Shown piece by piece: positions 34,888 to 44,298 of a stretch of DNA of 64,000 bases. The notes under the pieces were generated by a model. The model was not told where the DNA came from. It saw only the letters and a program-made list of their open reading frames with translations, and did no database searches. The stretch comes from JANNSX01 sp046348995 (lineage in GTDB: Bacteria > Pseudomonadota > Alphaproteobacteria > Rhizobiales > Hyphomicrobiaceae): contig JAXMDB010000001.1 of NCBI GenBank assembly GCA_046348995.1, positions 310,001 to 374,000 on the forward strand, read 5' to 3'. A program made the translations under genes and the position numbers. Positions within the stretch are counted from its first letter, which is position 1; every line of letters starts with the position of its first letter.

Positions 34888-35842
34888 CGAGGAAGTAGAC
34901 GAGGATCGTCAGCACGTCCTGGATGATGGTGGCGATCGGGCCGGATCCGAAGGCCGGATCGACGCCGACGCGCGACAGCCCCCAAGGCAGCAGAAGCCCA
35001 AGCGTGCTCGCCATCGAGCCCGCCGCGAACAGCGACAGCCCGACGCCGATCGCGATCGTCATGTCGCCGAACGCCAGATGCACGCCGAGGCCGGCGATGA
35101 TGCCGAGAACAAGCCCGATGAGCGCACCGGTCAGCATCTCGCCGAACAGGATCGTACCGAGCGGCCGGTGCTTCTGCGACAGGCCGCGGACGGCGATCGC
35201 TTCCGTCTGCGTGCCGATCGCATCCGTCAGATAGACGATCGCCGGAATGAAGAAGGCGATCGTGACATTCGCCTTGAGAGACGCCTCGTAGCCTGCCATC
35301 AGGGCCGTCCCGGCCGTGCTCATGAGCAAGCCGATGACGAGCCAAGGCAATCGAAGCCAGACGCGCCGCAGCGGGGGATCCTCGAGCGCATGCCGGTCGG
35401 TCTCCTCGCGCTTCAACATGCCGACGACCCGGTGCGCGTCCTCCTGATGCTCCTCGCTCAGGATGCCGAGCAGCGCCCGCGCCGGAATGCATCCGATGGG
35501 CCGGCCGTCCTCGCTCACGACCGGAAGCGCGGCGACGCGGTGCTGGACGGCGAGATCGGCGGCCTGCTCCTGGTCCATCGTGGCCGGCGCGGCGGGCCAG
35601 CCGGGATCGAGCAAGGTGCCGATCGTTGCGTCAGGTGCCGCCCGCAGCACCGCGCCTAGGTCGACGGCGCCGGCGTAGCGGCCGTCGTCGGCGATGCCGA
35701 TGACGATATCGACCACCGCACAGCCGCCGAGCCGCGAGCGGACACCTGCGACCCGTTCGCTCGCCCGCGCGATGGCGACGCCGGGCTCGGCGAGGTGGGC
35801 GGCGGTTTCGCCGGCAGCGCGTTCGTCGAGGGGAGGGCTCAT
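34862..35842 (-). CDS. MgtE-type divalent-cation transporter lacking the N domain
   Basis: A 326-residue protein with a CBS-like regulatory part (about 20-145, including VAALPVVSEDGRPIGCI) and a five-helix MgtE membrane domain (from about 165). The membrane part keeps IPAIVYLTDAIGTQTEA and the final DPAFGSGPIATIIQDVLT with the pore-region aspartate. Standard MgtE is about 450 residues with an extra N-terminal superhelical Mg-sensing domain; that domain is missing here. The ATG overlaps the stop of the upstream kinase-fusion gene (ATGA), so the two are cotranslated. Confidence 0.87.
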   Translation of the reverse strand: MSPPLDERAAGETAAHLAEPGVAIARASERVAGVRSRLGGCAVVDIVIGIADDGRYAGAVDLGAVLRAAPDATIGTLLDPGWPAAPATMDQEQAADLAVQHRVAALPVVSEDGRPIGCIPARALLGILSEEHQEDAHRVVGMLKREETDRHALEDPPLRRVWLRLPWLVIGLLMSTAGTALMAGYEASLKANVTIAFFIPAIVYLTDAIGTQTEAIAVRGLSQKHRPLGTILFGEMLTGALIGLVLGIIAGLGVHLAFGDMTIAIGVGLSLFAAGSMASTLGLLLPWGLSRVGVDPAFGSGPIATIIQDVLTILVYFLVMTALLPA

Positions 35843-37371
35843 GCGTGTGATCCCAGTTCGAGGCCGAGGACTGCACAGGCTGCGTCGAGCGTTGCCGAGG
35901 GGGAGGAGCCTGCATCGATCTGTGGCCAATCGATGATGCCGGCGCCACGGGCGACTTGAGCGGACACGACCACCGCATCGGCATCCGACGCGTCGCCCCG
36001 CCGGGCGGTGACGCGGGCGTCGAGGATGTCTGGCGCGGCAGCGAGCCAAAGCCCTGTGAACGGTACGGCGAGCGCGGCAGCCAGCGCCTCGACCGCCGTG
36101 CGCTCCTCCGGCGTGCTGTACACCGCGTCGAGAACGACCGCATGGCCCGCACGCAGCGCCGCTGCGCCTTGTCGAGGAGGCGGGCGTACACGATCGCTCA
36201 TCGCGTGTAGAGTTCGGCGCAGCAGCGCTCCTGCTCCCGGCGTGCCGAGCAGCCGCTTGCGCTCGACGTCGCTGCGCAGATGCAGGGCGCCGGGCGCCGG
36301 GCCGAGCTTGGGCGCGAGCGCGCGGGCGAGCGTCGATTTTCCCGTGCCCGAGAAGCCGCCGACGGCGACGAGGCGAGGTGCCGTAGGAGCGGCATAGGAT
36401 GCGGCGGCGTCGAGATAGGATCGCCCGCGCGCCACGCTCTTGGGCCCGCCCCGCTGCAGCTCCGTCATGCCGCGGATGGCGGCGCGCAACGCCAGGAACA
36501 AGGGCAACGCCGCCAAACCCGCGATGCCGGCGTCGTCCCCATTTTCGATCAGGTAGCGGTTGAGCAGGAGGTTCGCCGCCGCGCGCTGTCCGCGATGGTC
36601 GAGGTCCATGACGAGGAAGGCGAGATCGTAGAGCGTGTCGATGGTGGCGAGCCGCTCGTCGAACTCCAGCGCATCGAAGAGGACCGGCCTGTCATCGATG
36701 ACGACGATATTGCCCAAATGCAGGTCGCCATGGCAGCGCCGGACGAAGCCCACGTGGGCTCTGGCATCGAGCACGTCGCGGGCCACCTCGAGGGCGCGGC
36801 TGCAGGCTGCGAGAAGCGGGGCGAGGGTGGGGCCATCGGCGAGCCTGCCGAGCTCCGTCGAAAGCTCTTCGAGGATCGCGCTCATTGCCGCCGCGCCGAG
36901 GCCAACCACTCGCTGCGCCACGGCGCGCCGGTGATAGGCGTCCACCCGTTGTGCGAGGGTAACGATAAGCTCATCGCCCAGCGGTCCGCTCTCCGCGAGC
37001 TTGCTCAACAGCAGCTCGCCGTCGAAGCGGTGCATCCGGAGCGCCCAGTCGACAGGCGTCCCCTCGCCACCCAGCGCGAGACTGCCATCGGGCTTCCGCA
37101 CGATCGCCACCAAGTCGCGGTAGATTTCCGGCGCCTCCGGCCGGTTGATCTCGAGCTCCCGTTGCAGCGCTTGCCGCCGCCGCTCAGGCGTCGAAAAATC
37201 GAGATAGCTGTAGCGAACCGGCCGCTTGATCTTGATCGCCTCCGGCCCGGCCAGAAAGATGCGCGCCGCATGCGTGTCGACACGCTCGACCGGCGGATGA
37301 CCGTGATAGCTCGCCGGATCGCTCAAGACGGCGATGATCTCGGCCTGTGTTGTCGGTTTGGCCTTCGCCAT
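35839..37371 (-). CDS. Aminoglycoside-phosphotransferase-like/P-loop kinase fusion, with local frame disturbance
   Basis: A 510-codon gene. The N-terminal half has the kinase-like fold with HGDLHLGN near residue 213 and DALEFDERLATID. The C-terminal half is an AAA/zeta-toxin-like kinase with Walker A GFSGTGKST near residue 342 and VLDAVYSTPEER. Such two-part proteins are widespread in proteobacteria; the substrate is not established. Between about 36150 and 36245 the expected conserved text (AELYTR, MSDR, VYARLLDKAQ) is split between two reading frames, although the frame as a whole stays open. This suggests several small compensating indels. The start is the ATG at 37371. Confidence 0.8.
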   Translation of the reverse strand: MAKAKPTTQAEIIAVLSDPASYHGHPPVERVDTHAARIFLAGPEAIKIKRPVRYSYLDFSTPERRRQALQRELEINRPEAPEIYRDLVAIVRKPDGSLALGGEGTPVDWALRMHRFDGELLLSKLAESGPLGDELIVTLAQRVDAYHRRAVAQRVVGLGAAAMSAILEELSTELGRLADGPTLAPLLAACSRALEVARDVLDARAHVGFVRRCHGDLHLGNIVVIDDRPVLFDALEFDERLATIDTLYDLAFLVMDLDHRGQRAAANLLLNRYLIENGDDAGIAGLAALPLFLALRAAIRGMTELQRGGPKSVARGRSYLDAAASYAAPTAPRLVAVGGFSGTGKSTLARALAPKLGPAPGALHLRSDVERKRLLGTPGAGALLRRTLHAMSDRVRPPPRQGAAALRAGHAVVLDAVYSTPEERTAVEALAAALAVPFTGLWLAAAPDILDARVTARRGDASDADAVVVSAQVARGAGIIDWPQIDAGSSPSATLDAACAVLGLELGSHA

Positions 37372-37506
37372 GCCGAGCGGTCCTTCCAAAGTCCTGCGAC
37401 CTTAAATTCAAGTGTCACCCAGGATACCGGGCGGGCGCGGCCGATGACAGCCCGGCCGTCTCTGCTATGGTCCGTTCTGAGGAATCGAGCCCCGTGAGCC
37501 CCGACC

Positions 37507-40500
37507 ATGAACGAGCTAGCCAAGATCACCCTCGCATCGGCCATCCCCACCCGTAGCGACATCGCCGAGCATGCCTATGCCGACGAGGCGCGGGTGCTGG
37601 GGTCGCTCATCAACCGGGCGATGTTGACGGCCGACGAGCGGCGCCGGACCGACGACCTCGCCAAGCATCTCGTTCATACCGCGCGCGCCGGCCGGCAGAA
37701 GCACGGCGGCATCGACGCCTTCCTGCACGAATACGGGCTATCGTCCGAAGAAGGCATCGTGCTCATGTGCCTCGCCGAGGCACTGCTGCGCATTCCCGAC
37801 GCCGAGACCGCCGACAATCTCATCGACGACAAGATTCCGATGGGCGACTGGGCGCGCCACCTCGGCAACTCCGATAGCCTGTTCGTCAACGCCTCGACCT
37901 GGGGCCTCATGCTGACCGGCCGCGTGATCGGCCTCAAGGACGCCCGCGGGCAATCGGCGACAAGCCTCGTCAAGCGCGTCGTCGCCCGCAGCGGCGAGCC
38001 GATCATCCGGCAGGCGATGCGCCAGTCGATGCGCATCATGGGCGATCAGTTCGTGCTCGGCCGCAACATCAAGGAAGCCCTGAAGCGCGCCCGCGCGGAG
38101 GAGGCCAAGGGCTATCGCTACTCCTACGACATGCTGGGCGAGGCGGCCCGCACGGAAGAGGACGCCGAGCGCTACTTCAAGCGCTACGCGGCGGCCGTCG
38201 AGTCGGTCGGGGCATCGGCCGGTCGCGCCAAGGACCTCGGGGCGGACGGGATCATGAGCAGGCCGGGCCTCTCGGTGAAGCTCTCGGCCATCCATCCGCG
38301 CTTCGAGGCGGCCAAGGAAGCGCGCGTCATGAAGGAGCTAGTGCCGCGGCTCGTCGCGCTATCGAAGGCGGCGCAGGCCGTCGATCACCTTGACCGTCGA
38401 TGCCGAGGAAGCCGACCGCCTCGGTCCGGCGCTCGCCGTTTTGGCATGCGCCGCTCGCGGACGTCGAGCTCAAGGGCTGGAACGGTCTCGGCCTCGCCGT
38501 CCAGGCCTACGACGAAGCAGGCGCTGCCGGCCGCTGCGCTGGCTGAAGCGGCTCGCGGCCGAGCAGGGCCGGCGCATCCGGTACGTCGTCAAGGGCGCCT
38601 ATTGGGACAGCGAGGTGAAGTGGGCGCGGGGAGCGCGGCCTGCCGGATTACACCCCGGTGTTCACGCGCAAGGTGAACACGGGCGTTTCCTATCTCGCCT
38701 GCGCGCGCCCTGCTGGAGCCCGACGCCTTCTATCCGCAGTTCGCGACCCACAACGCGCACACGATCGCGGCCATCCACACGCTGGCCGGTCCCCCGCGCC
38801 TACGAGTTCCAGCGCCTGCACGGCATGGGCGAAGCGCTCTATGCGAGGTCGTCGGCCAATCAAGCTCGGCCGCGCCTGCCAGCATCTATGCCCCCGTCGG
38901 CGAGCACGAGGATCTGCTCGCCTATCTCGTCCGCCGTCTGCTCGAGAACGGCGCCAACACGTCTTTCGTCAATCGCCTGGCCGACGACGAGCTCCCCGTC
39001 GCCGAGATCATCCGCGATCCGATCGAGGAGGCGGAGGCGAACGATCCCAAATCGCATCCGGCGATCCCGCGGCCGGCCGACATCTTCGGCAGCGCGCGGC
39101 GCAACTCGATGGGCCTGCCCTTGTGGGAGGACAGCGTCCGGCTGCCGCTCGTCGAGGAGATTCGCCAGCACCTCAAATCTCCCGTGACGGCCGCACCGGT
39201 CGTCGCCGGGCGTGCGCGACAGCGGGCGCCGCAGCCGGTGGTGGCGCCGCGACACCGCGTCACCGTCGGCGCCGTGATCGAGCGAAAACGATGCCGACGT
39301 CGATCAGGCGATCGGCATGGCAGCCGACGCGCAAACGGACTGGGACCGGCTCGGCGATGCCCATACATCCTGGAGCAGCGCTGCCGATCTCTACGAGGAT
39401 AACCGCAATCGCCTCATGGCGGTGGTCGCGCGAGGGCGACAAGACGCTTGCGAATGCGCTGGGCGACGTGCGCGAAGCGGCGCCCGGACTTCCTGCGCTA
39501 TTACGCGTGGCGAGGCGCGACCCGGACATTCTCGGGGCCTGTCGAGCTCAAGGGCCCGACGGGCGAGCGCAACGCGCTGTCGATGCACGGCCATGGCGAT
39601 CTTCGCCTGCATCAGCCCGTGGAACTTTCCGATCGCCATCTACACCGGCCAGATCGCGGGTGCGCTCGCGGCCGGCAATGCAGTGGTCGCCAAGCCGGCC
39701 GAGCAGACGCCGCTGACGGCCTTCTCCGCCGCCCAATTGCTGCTGAGGCCCGGGCGTGCCGGGAGTTCTCCATCTGCTCCCGGGCTCGGAGGGCGGCGGC
39801 AAGGTCGGTGCGCGGCTCGTTGCGGACAAGCGGGTTGCCGGCGTCGCCTTCACCGGATCCAGCGAGACGGCGGCGCTGATCCAGCAGGGGCTCGCGCGGC
39901 GCGGCGGCCGGTCCGATCGGCCGGTTAATCGCCGAGACCAGCGGCATGAACGCGATGATCGTCGATTCCTCCGCACTCCCCGAGCAGGTCGTGCGCGATA
40001 CCGTAATGTCGGCCTTCGACCAGCGCCGGCCGCGCTGCTCGGCGCTTTCCGCGTGCTCATCTGCAAGACGACGTCGCCGATCGCATGCTGACGATGCTCA
40101 AGGGCGCGATGCTCGAGCTCGAGCTCGGTGATCCGCTCGAGTTTGCGACCGACATCGGCCCCGTCATCGACGAGGCGGCAGAGACGACGCTCAACGCGCA
40201 CAAGGCGCGGATGCGGCGTGAGGCGAAGGAGCTGCTCGACCTGCCGATCCCGTCCTCTTGCCGGCAAGGCACCTTCGTCAGCCCGGCCGTCTACGAGATC
40301 GATGGCATCCATCGGCTGGAGCGCGAGGTGTTCGGTCCGATCCTGCACGTCGTGCGCTACCAGCGCGACCGGCTCGATCAGGTCGTGCAGGCGGTCAACA
40401 ACACCGGCTACGGCCTGACGCTCGGCATCCACAGCCGCATCGAGGCGACGATCCGCAAGATCATCGCCCAGGCCCGCGTCGGCAACATCTACGTCAACCG

Positions 40501-40690
40501 CAACCAGATCGGCGCGGTCGTCGGCGTGCAGCCGTTCGGCGGCGAGGGGCTGTCCGGCACCGGACCGAAAGCTGGAGGCCCGCACTATCTGCCGCGCTTC
40601 GCTGTCGAGCGGGTGGTCACGACCGACGTCACGGCGACCGGCGGCAATGCCCAGCTGCTCGCGCAGGCGGCCGAGGGGGGCGAGGGGTGA
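37507..40690 (+). pseudogene. putA: putA, bifunctional proline dehydrogenase/P5C dehydrogenase, broken by about 15 frame changes
   Basis: The stretch encodes a complete PutA of about 1,060 residues (proline to glutamate), but not in one frame. The first 290 codons are intact: SGEPIIRQAMRQSMRIMGDQFVLG and GLSVKLSAIHPRF. From about 38385 the text moves between frames near 38445, 38540, 38633, 38704, 38793, 38852, 39292, 39429, 39490, 39595, 39755, 39911, 40045 and 40078. Each piece still carries its expected motif: TVDAEEADRLG, KGAYWDSEVKWA, YPQFATHNAHTIA, YEFQRLHGMGEALY, CISPWNFPIAIYTGQ, VAFTGSSETAALI, the catalytic-cysteine CSAL, and an intact end FGGEGLSGTGPKAGGPHYLPRF. Conserved residues survive in every frame, so indel errors in the sequence are more likely than decay. 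Confidence 0.85.
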
Positions 40691-40775
40691 GGTTGCGTCG
40701 GTTTCGCTCGAGCACTTGCGGAGCGGACGGGTCGGGGCGACGTGTCGGGGACGAGATGCGTTGAGGCCACGCGCC

Positions 40776-41528
40776 ATGATGACGAAAGACAAGACCAGCC
40801 TTTCGCAGGTCGCCACCGCAGCCGCGGCCGGTGCCGTTGCGCCTGAGGAGTCCACCTCCGCCGAGGTCGCGGACTTCATCTCGCGCGTCAAAGCCATGCC
40901 CAACGCGGGCCGGTGCGGCAGGCTGATTTTCGCCATGGACGCGACTATGAGCCGGCAGCCGACTTGGGATATGGCGCTCTCGATCCAGGCCGGCATGTTC
41001 GACGCCGTCGCCGCTGCCGGCGGGCTCGAGGTGCAGCTCGTGTTCTTTCGAGGCGCGCACGAATGCAAGGCGAGCCGCTGGACCCAGGATGCACCGGGTC
41101 TCGCTCGCCTCATGAGCGGCGTCGAATGCCGGGGCGGCTACACCCAGATCGCGCGAGTGCTGAAGCACGCCGCGCAGGAGACGGCGAAGCAGAAGGTCGA
41201 CGCGGTGATCTATGTCGGCGATGCGGCCGAGGAGGCGTTGGATACGCTCGCCGGCGAGGCCGGGCCGCTGGCGCTGCGAGGCGTGCCGCTGTTTCTGTTT
41301 CAGGAAGGGCACGATGCCAAGGCCAGCGCGGCGTTCAGGGAGCTTGCGCGCCTGACCGGCGGTGCGTGCTGCCGCTTCGATGCCGGAGCCGCCCACGATC
41401 TCGCCGAGCTGCTGAAGGCGGTCGCCTCGTTCGCGCAAGGCGGTCGCGCCGCGCTCGAGGCGCTGGCCGATCAGACGCCCGGATCGGGTGCGCATTTGCT
41501 CCTTGAACAGATGGGGCTCGCGCGTTGA
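40776..41528 (+). CDS. VWA-domain protein
   Basis: A 250-residue protein with a von Willebrand A-like fold (about 45-215). The strand LIFAMDATMS holds a MIDAS-type motif with Asp55, Thr57 and Ser59. Later strands are VQLVFFRG and AVIYVGDA. There is no signal peptide. The product's end overlaps the start of the J-domain membrane protein by four bases if that gene uses its TTG, so the two form a unit. VWA proteins often work with ATPases or chaperones through metal-dependent contacts. The start is the first of two adjacent ATGs. Confidence 0.82.
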   Translation: MMTKDKTSLSQVATAAAAGAVAPEESTSAEVADFISRVKAMPNAGRCGRLIFAMDATMSRQPTWDMALSIQAGMFDAVAAAGGLEVQLVFFRGAHECKASRWTQDAPGLARLMSGVECRGGYTQIARVLKHAAQETAKQKVDAVIYVGDAAEEALDTLAGEAGPLALRGVPLFLFQEGHDAKASAAFRELARLTGGACCRFDAGAAHDLAELLKAVASFAQGGRAALEALADQTPGSGAHLLLEQMGLAR

Positions 41529-42244
41529 GCGTCATGCTGACGCTGATCTTCCCTCTCGTCTTCGCCCTGATTCTGCTGTTACTTGCCGTCGACAAGTCCA
41601 GCCAGCAAGGCCAGCGCGCGTCCACCATGCGCAAAGTCGCCGGAGCCCTCGCGCTTAGCAGCGCCGTATTTCTCGCCATGACGGGGCGCTTCCTGCTGGC
41701 CGTGCCGTTCGTATTCCTGGGGCTGCTGCTGATCTGGCGGCGGACGCCAGTCGGCGCCATCGGCTCGCCAGGCCAGTCGACCGGTAAGATGTCGAGCGTG
41801 CGTACCGCCTTCCTCGAGATGGTGCTCGATCACGCCTCAGCCCGAATGACGGGCCGGGTGCTCGCCGGTGTTTATGCCGGTCGGGATCTCGCGTCGCTCG
41901 GGCCAGCCGACATGCTCGTGCTGTGGCGCGAGTGCCGCGCCGGCGACCCGCAAAGCCGGCAATTGCTGGAAGCCTATATGGATCGCGAGCATCCGGAATG
42001 GCGCGATCAACTCCGACGCGAGGACGCACAGCCGCGCGGGCGCAACGGCGCCGGCAATGGACAGGCCGCAACGGCCATGTCGGTTTCGGAGGCTTTGGAT
42101 ATCCTGGGGCTGAAGCCCGGCGCGAGCGAGGACGACATTCGCTCGGCGCACCGCAACTTGATGAAGAAGCTGCATCCCGATCAAGGCGGGAGCACGTATC
42201 TGGCGACGAAGATCAATGCCGCCAAGGATGCGCTGCTCAAGTAG
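41525..42244 (+). CDS. Membrane-anchored J-domain protein (Tim14/Pam18-like)
   Basis: A 239-residue protein with two N-terminal transmembrane helices (about 3-21 and 46-70), a soluble middle, and a C-terminal J-domain (about 187-239). The J-domain contains the HPD triad (217-219) in MKKLHPDQGGS and the closing segment YLATKINAAKDALL. This J-domain form at the very C terminus is the one shared with mitochondrial Tim14/Pam18, and alphaproteobacterial relatives are known. It would stimulate DnaK at the membrane. The start is either TTG 41525 (overlapping the VWA stop) or ATG 41534. Confidence 0.85.
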   Translation: MSVMLTLIFPLVFALILLLLAVDKSSQQGQRASTMRKVAGALALSSAVFLAMTGRFLLAVPFVFLGLLLIWRRTPVGAIGSPGQSTGKMSSVRTAFLEMVLDHASARMTGRVLAGVYAGRDLASLGPADMLVLWRECRAGDPQSRQLLEAYMDREHPEWRDQLRREDAQPRGRNGAGNGQAATAMSVSEALDILGLKPGASEDDIRSAHRNLMKKLHPDQGGSTYLATKINAAKDALLK

Positions 42245-42253
42245 GCGCGCTGG

Positions 42254-43585
42254 TCAATCCGCTCGCATGACGACGCAGTCGATCTTGCGCTTCTTGAGCG
42301 TCGTGCACGCCGATTGCGCCCGGCTCTCGTCGAAACCGACGAAGCGCGCGCGATACCAGGTCCTGTCGGTCCCCGCGAACGCGACCGTGATCGGATCGGC
42401 GCCGGCGAGGGTCTGGCCTGCATCCTGCTTCACCGCGGCGAGGCGGCGCATCGCCTCCTCCTCGGAGTCGTAGGCGCCGACCTGCACGTGGAAGCCGCCG
42501 GTCTTTCCGGCCTTCTTCGGCGGTGCCGTCCAGGCCGAAATCGTGCTCGACGAGCCCGACCCCGTCGTCGCCTCGATGAGCTGTGCCAACCGCTCGCGAT
42601 CTTTCTTCGAGGTCTGCTTGGGCTCAGGCGGCACGATATCCTGAGCGGCGACTGCAACGGGTTTCTTCGCCGCCGGTAATTTGGCTTTGGCGACCTTGGG
42701 CTCGTCGGCCTTGAAGAGCTTGCGCGTGTGCTTGAGAGAGGCTTCCTTGAAGCCCTCGTCGAGCAGTTGGCGCATGCGCCCGTCGCGCTTGCGCCCGGTG
42801 CGGCCACCCATGACGACGGCCACGATGTGCTTGCCGCCGCGTTTGACGGACGTGACGAGGTTGAAGCCGGAGGCGCGGATGTAGCCGGTCTTCATGCCCT
42901 CGGTGCCCGGGTAGCTGAAGAGCAGCGAGTTGTGATTGCGGTGCGACTTGCCCTTCCAGGTAAAGGCCCGCGTCTTGAAGTATCCGTAGTACTCCGGAAA
43001 GTCGTCGTGCAGGTGGAGCGCCAAGGTGGCGAGATCGCGCGCCGTGGTGCGCTGGCCGGGGTTGGGCAGGCCGGACGCATTGCGGAAGGTCGTCTGAGTC
43101 ATGCCGAGCTGCTTGGCGCGCCAGGTCATGTAGCGGGCGAACTTGTCCTCGGAGCTCGCGAGGTTCTCGGCAATGACGAGGGCGACATCGTTGGCGGACT
43201 TCGTGACGAGGGCTTTGATGGCGTCGGAGACCTTGATCTTGTCGCCCGGCTTCAAGCCCAGCTTGGAGGGGGCGGCGTTCGAGGCGCGCTCCGATGCGGT
43301 GAGCACGGTGTCGAGCTTGAGGCGGCCGTTCCTCAGCATCTCGAACGTGACGTAGAGCGTCATCATCTTCGTCAGCGAGGCCGGGTAGCGGGGCATGTCG
43401 GCACTGTCGGCGTGCAGGATGCGGCCGCTGTTGCCGTCGATGACGAAATCGGCGTAGGGGGCTGCGCGTGCGGGGGCGGGCGGCCAAGCGACGAGCGCGG
43501 CCAGCAGCAGAAGTGTGGATACAAGACAGCGCCGGGCGGCGCTCGCAGGGGCGAACGACCTCGCGAAGGGCAAATCGGCGTGCAT
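42254..43585 (-). CDS. D-alanyl-D-alanine carboxypeptidase with SPOR domain
   Basis: A 443-residue penicillin-binding protein of the DacA/DacF class. It has an N-terminal signal (hydrophobic 20-40, Ala-Arg-Ala), then the three active-site motifs: Ser70-x-x-Lys73 (SLTK), Ser130-Ala-Asn132 and Lys232-Thr-Gly234. A charged linker (about 290-360) leads to a C-terminal SPOR domain (about 370-440: FHVQVGAYDSEEEAMRRL, WYRARFVGF), which binds denuded glycans at division sites. The enzyme trims the terminal D-Ala of peptidoglycan in the periplasm. This fusion is typical of Hyphomicrobiales. Confidence 0.94.
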   Translation of the reverse strand: MHADLPFARSFAPASAARRCLVSTLLLLAALVAWPPAPARAAPYADFVIDGNSGRILHADSADMPRYPASLTKMMTLYVTFEMLRNGRLKLDTVLTASERASNAAPSKLGLKPGDKIKVSDAIKALVTKSANDVALVIAENLASSEDKFARYMTWRAKQLGMTQTTFRNASGLPNPGQRTTARDLATLALHLHDDFPEYYGYFKTRAFTWKGKSHRNHNSLLFSYPGTEGMKTGYIRASGFNLVTSVKRGGKHIVAVVMGGRTGRKRDGRMRQLLDEGFKEASLKHTRKLFKADEPKVAKAKLPAAKKPVAVAAQDIVPPEPKQTSKKDRERLAQLIEATTGSGSSSTISAWTAPPKKAGKTGGFHVQVGAYDSEEEAMRRLAAVKQDAGQTLAGADPITVAFAGTDRTWYRARFVGFDESRAQSACTTLKKRKIDCVVMRAD

Positions 43586-43787
43586 GCTACGTCCGTGTCC
43601 CTCAACCGGCTTTTGCAGGCCGCATCCCCGTCGCGGTCATGACCCCGCCAGCTTCGCGCCAGCGTCGGCGACATGACCTTACGTTTTGGGCGCCAGTGGG
43701 GCCGAAACCCCGCGCTTTGCGGGCGCGCGCCATGGCGATCATGGTAGCGGGCCGGGCTTAGCTTTCGGTTAAGGTTGACCACCGCTG

Positions 43788-43798
43788 CTGCGGTGCAA
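43788..43798. promoter_or_regulatory. PhaR-like box upstream of phasin promoter
   Basis: CTGC-GGT-GCAA matches seven of the eight defined bases of the CTGC-N3-GCAG pattern reported for PhaR regulators. It lies eight bases before the -35 hexamer. A second box at 43838 has the same spacer length. Confidence 0.5.
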
Positions 43799-43806
43799 CA
43801 TTTTTC

Positions 43807-43835
43807 TTGACGTCCCCCCAGGTCTCACCTATATT
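43807..43835 (+). promoter_or_regulatory. Sigma-70-type promoter of the phasin gene
   Basis: TTGACG (43807-43812), a 17-base spacer, and TATATT (43830-43835) form a near-consensus promoter 61 bases upstream of the phasin start; transcription should begin near 43842. The rest of the 311-base gap (43586-43780) shows no gene and no other clear signal. Confidence 0.75.
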
Positions 43836-43837
43836 TT

Positions 43838-43848
43838 GTGCAGTGCAG
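43838..43848. promoter_or_regulatory. PhaR-like box overlapping the phasin transcription start
   Basis: GTGC-AGT-GCAG matches seven of eight positions of CTGC-N3-GCAG and covers the expected +1 of the phasin promoter, an ideal place for a repressor. Confidence 0.5.
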
Positions 43849-43896
43849 CAAGAGGCGCGGCATGTGGTGACGCCTCGAACCACCGGAGCGACTCCC

Positions 43897-44238
43897 ATGA
43901 AAGGTTTCGAGATGAAGGGCTTTGAGGATCTGCAGAAGCTCGGCCAGCAGAACATGGAGCTGACGATGAAGAGCGTCGGCGAGCTCACGAAGGGCTGGCA
44001 GACGATGGCCGCCGAGATGGGCGAGTACACGAAGCGCTCGTTCGAGGATGGCACGCAGACCTTCGAGAAGCTCTCCAATGCCCGCTCGTTCGAGCAGGCC
44101 GTCGAGATCCAGTCCGACTTCGCGCGCCGCGCCTACGAGGAGTACATGGCGCAGATGTCGAAGATCGGCAACATGTACGCCGAGATGGCTCGTGAGGCGT
44201 TCAAGCCCGTCGAGCGCGTCTTCAACAACGGCCGCTGA
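43897..44238 (+). CDS. Phasin family protein
   Basis: A 113-residue amphipathic helical protein of the phasin family. The pattern LGQQNMELTMKSVGELTKGWQ, EMGEYTKRSFEDGTQTFEKL and VEIQSDFARRAYEEYMAQ is characteristic. Phasins coat polyhydroxyalkanoate granules and control their size. The ATG at 43897 has GGAG ten bases upstream. A good sigma-70 promoter flanked by PhaR-like boxes lies upstream, and a GCAA-capped hairpin follows the gene, so it is a monocistronic unit. Confidence 0.92.
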   Translation: MKGFEMKGFEDLQKLGQQNMELTMKSVGELTKGWQTMAAEMGEYTKRSFEDGTQTFEKLSNARSFEQAVEIQSDFARRAYEEYMAQMSKIGNMYAEMAREAFKPVERVFNNGR

Positions 44239-44272
44239 TCCCGACTTCGGATCGCGTCGACGACAGGTTTTC

Positions 44273-44298
44273 GCGGCTCCGCAGCAATGCGGGGCCGC
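44273..44298 (+). terminator. Hairpin after phasin gene
   Basis: Eleven paired bases (GCGGCTCCGCA with TGCGGGGCCGC, one T-G pair) close on a GCAA tetraloop 35 bases after the phasin stop. The following sequence is only moderately T-rich, so it may be a terminator or an mRNA-stabilising hairpin. Confidence 0.6.

Noticed and set aside
38385..40085. Separate small genes in each frame of the putA stretch
   Set aside because: Each fragment matches a successive part of PutA, so they are pieces of one gene, not independent genes.
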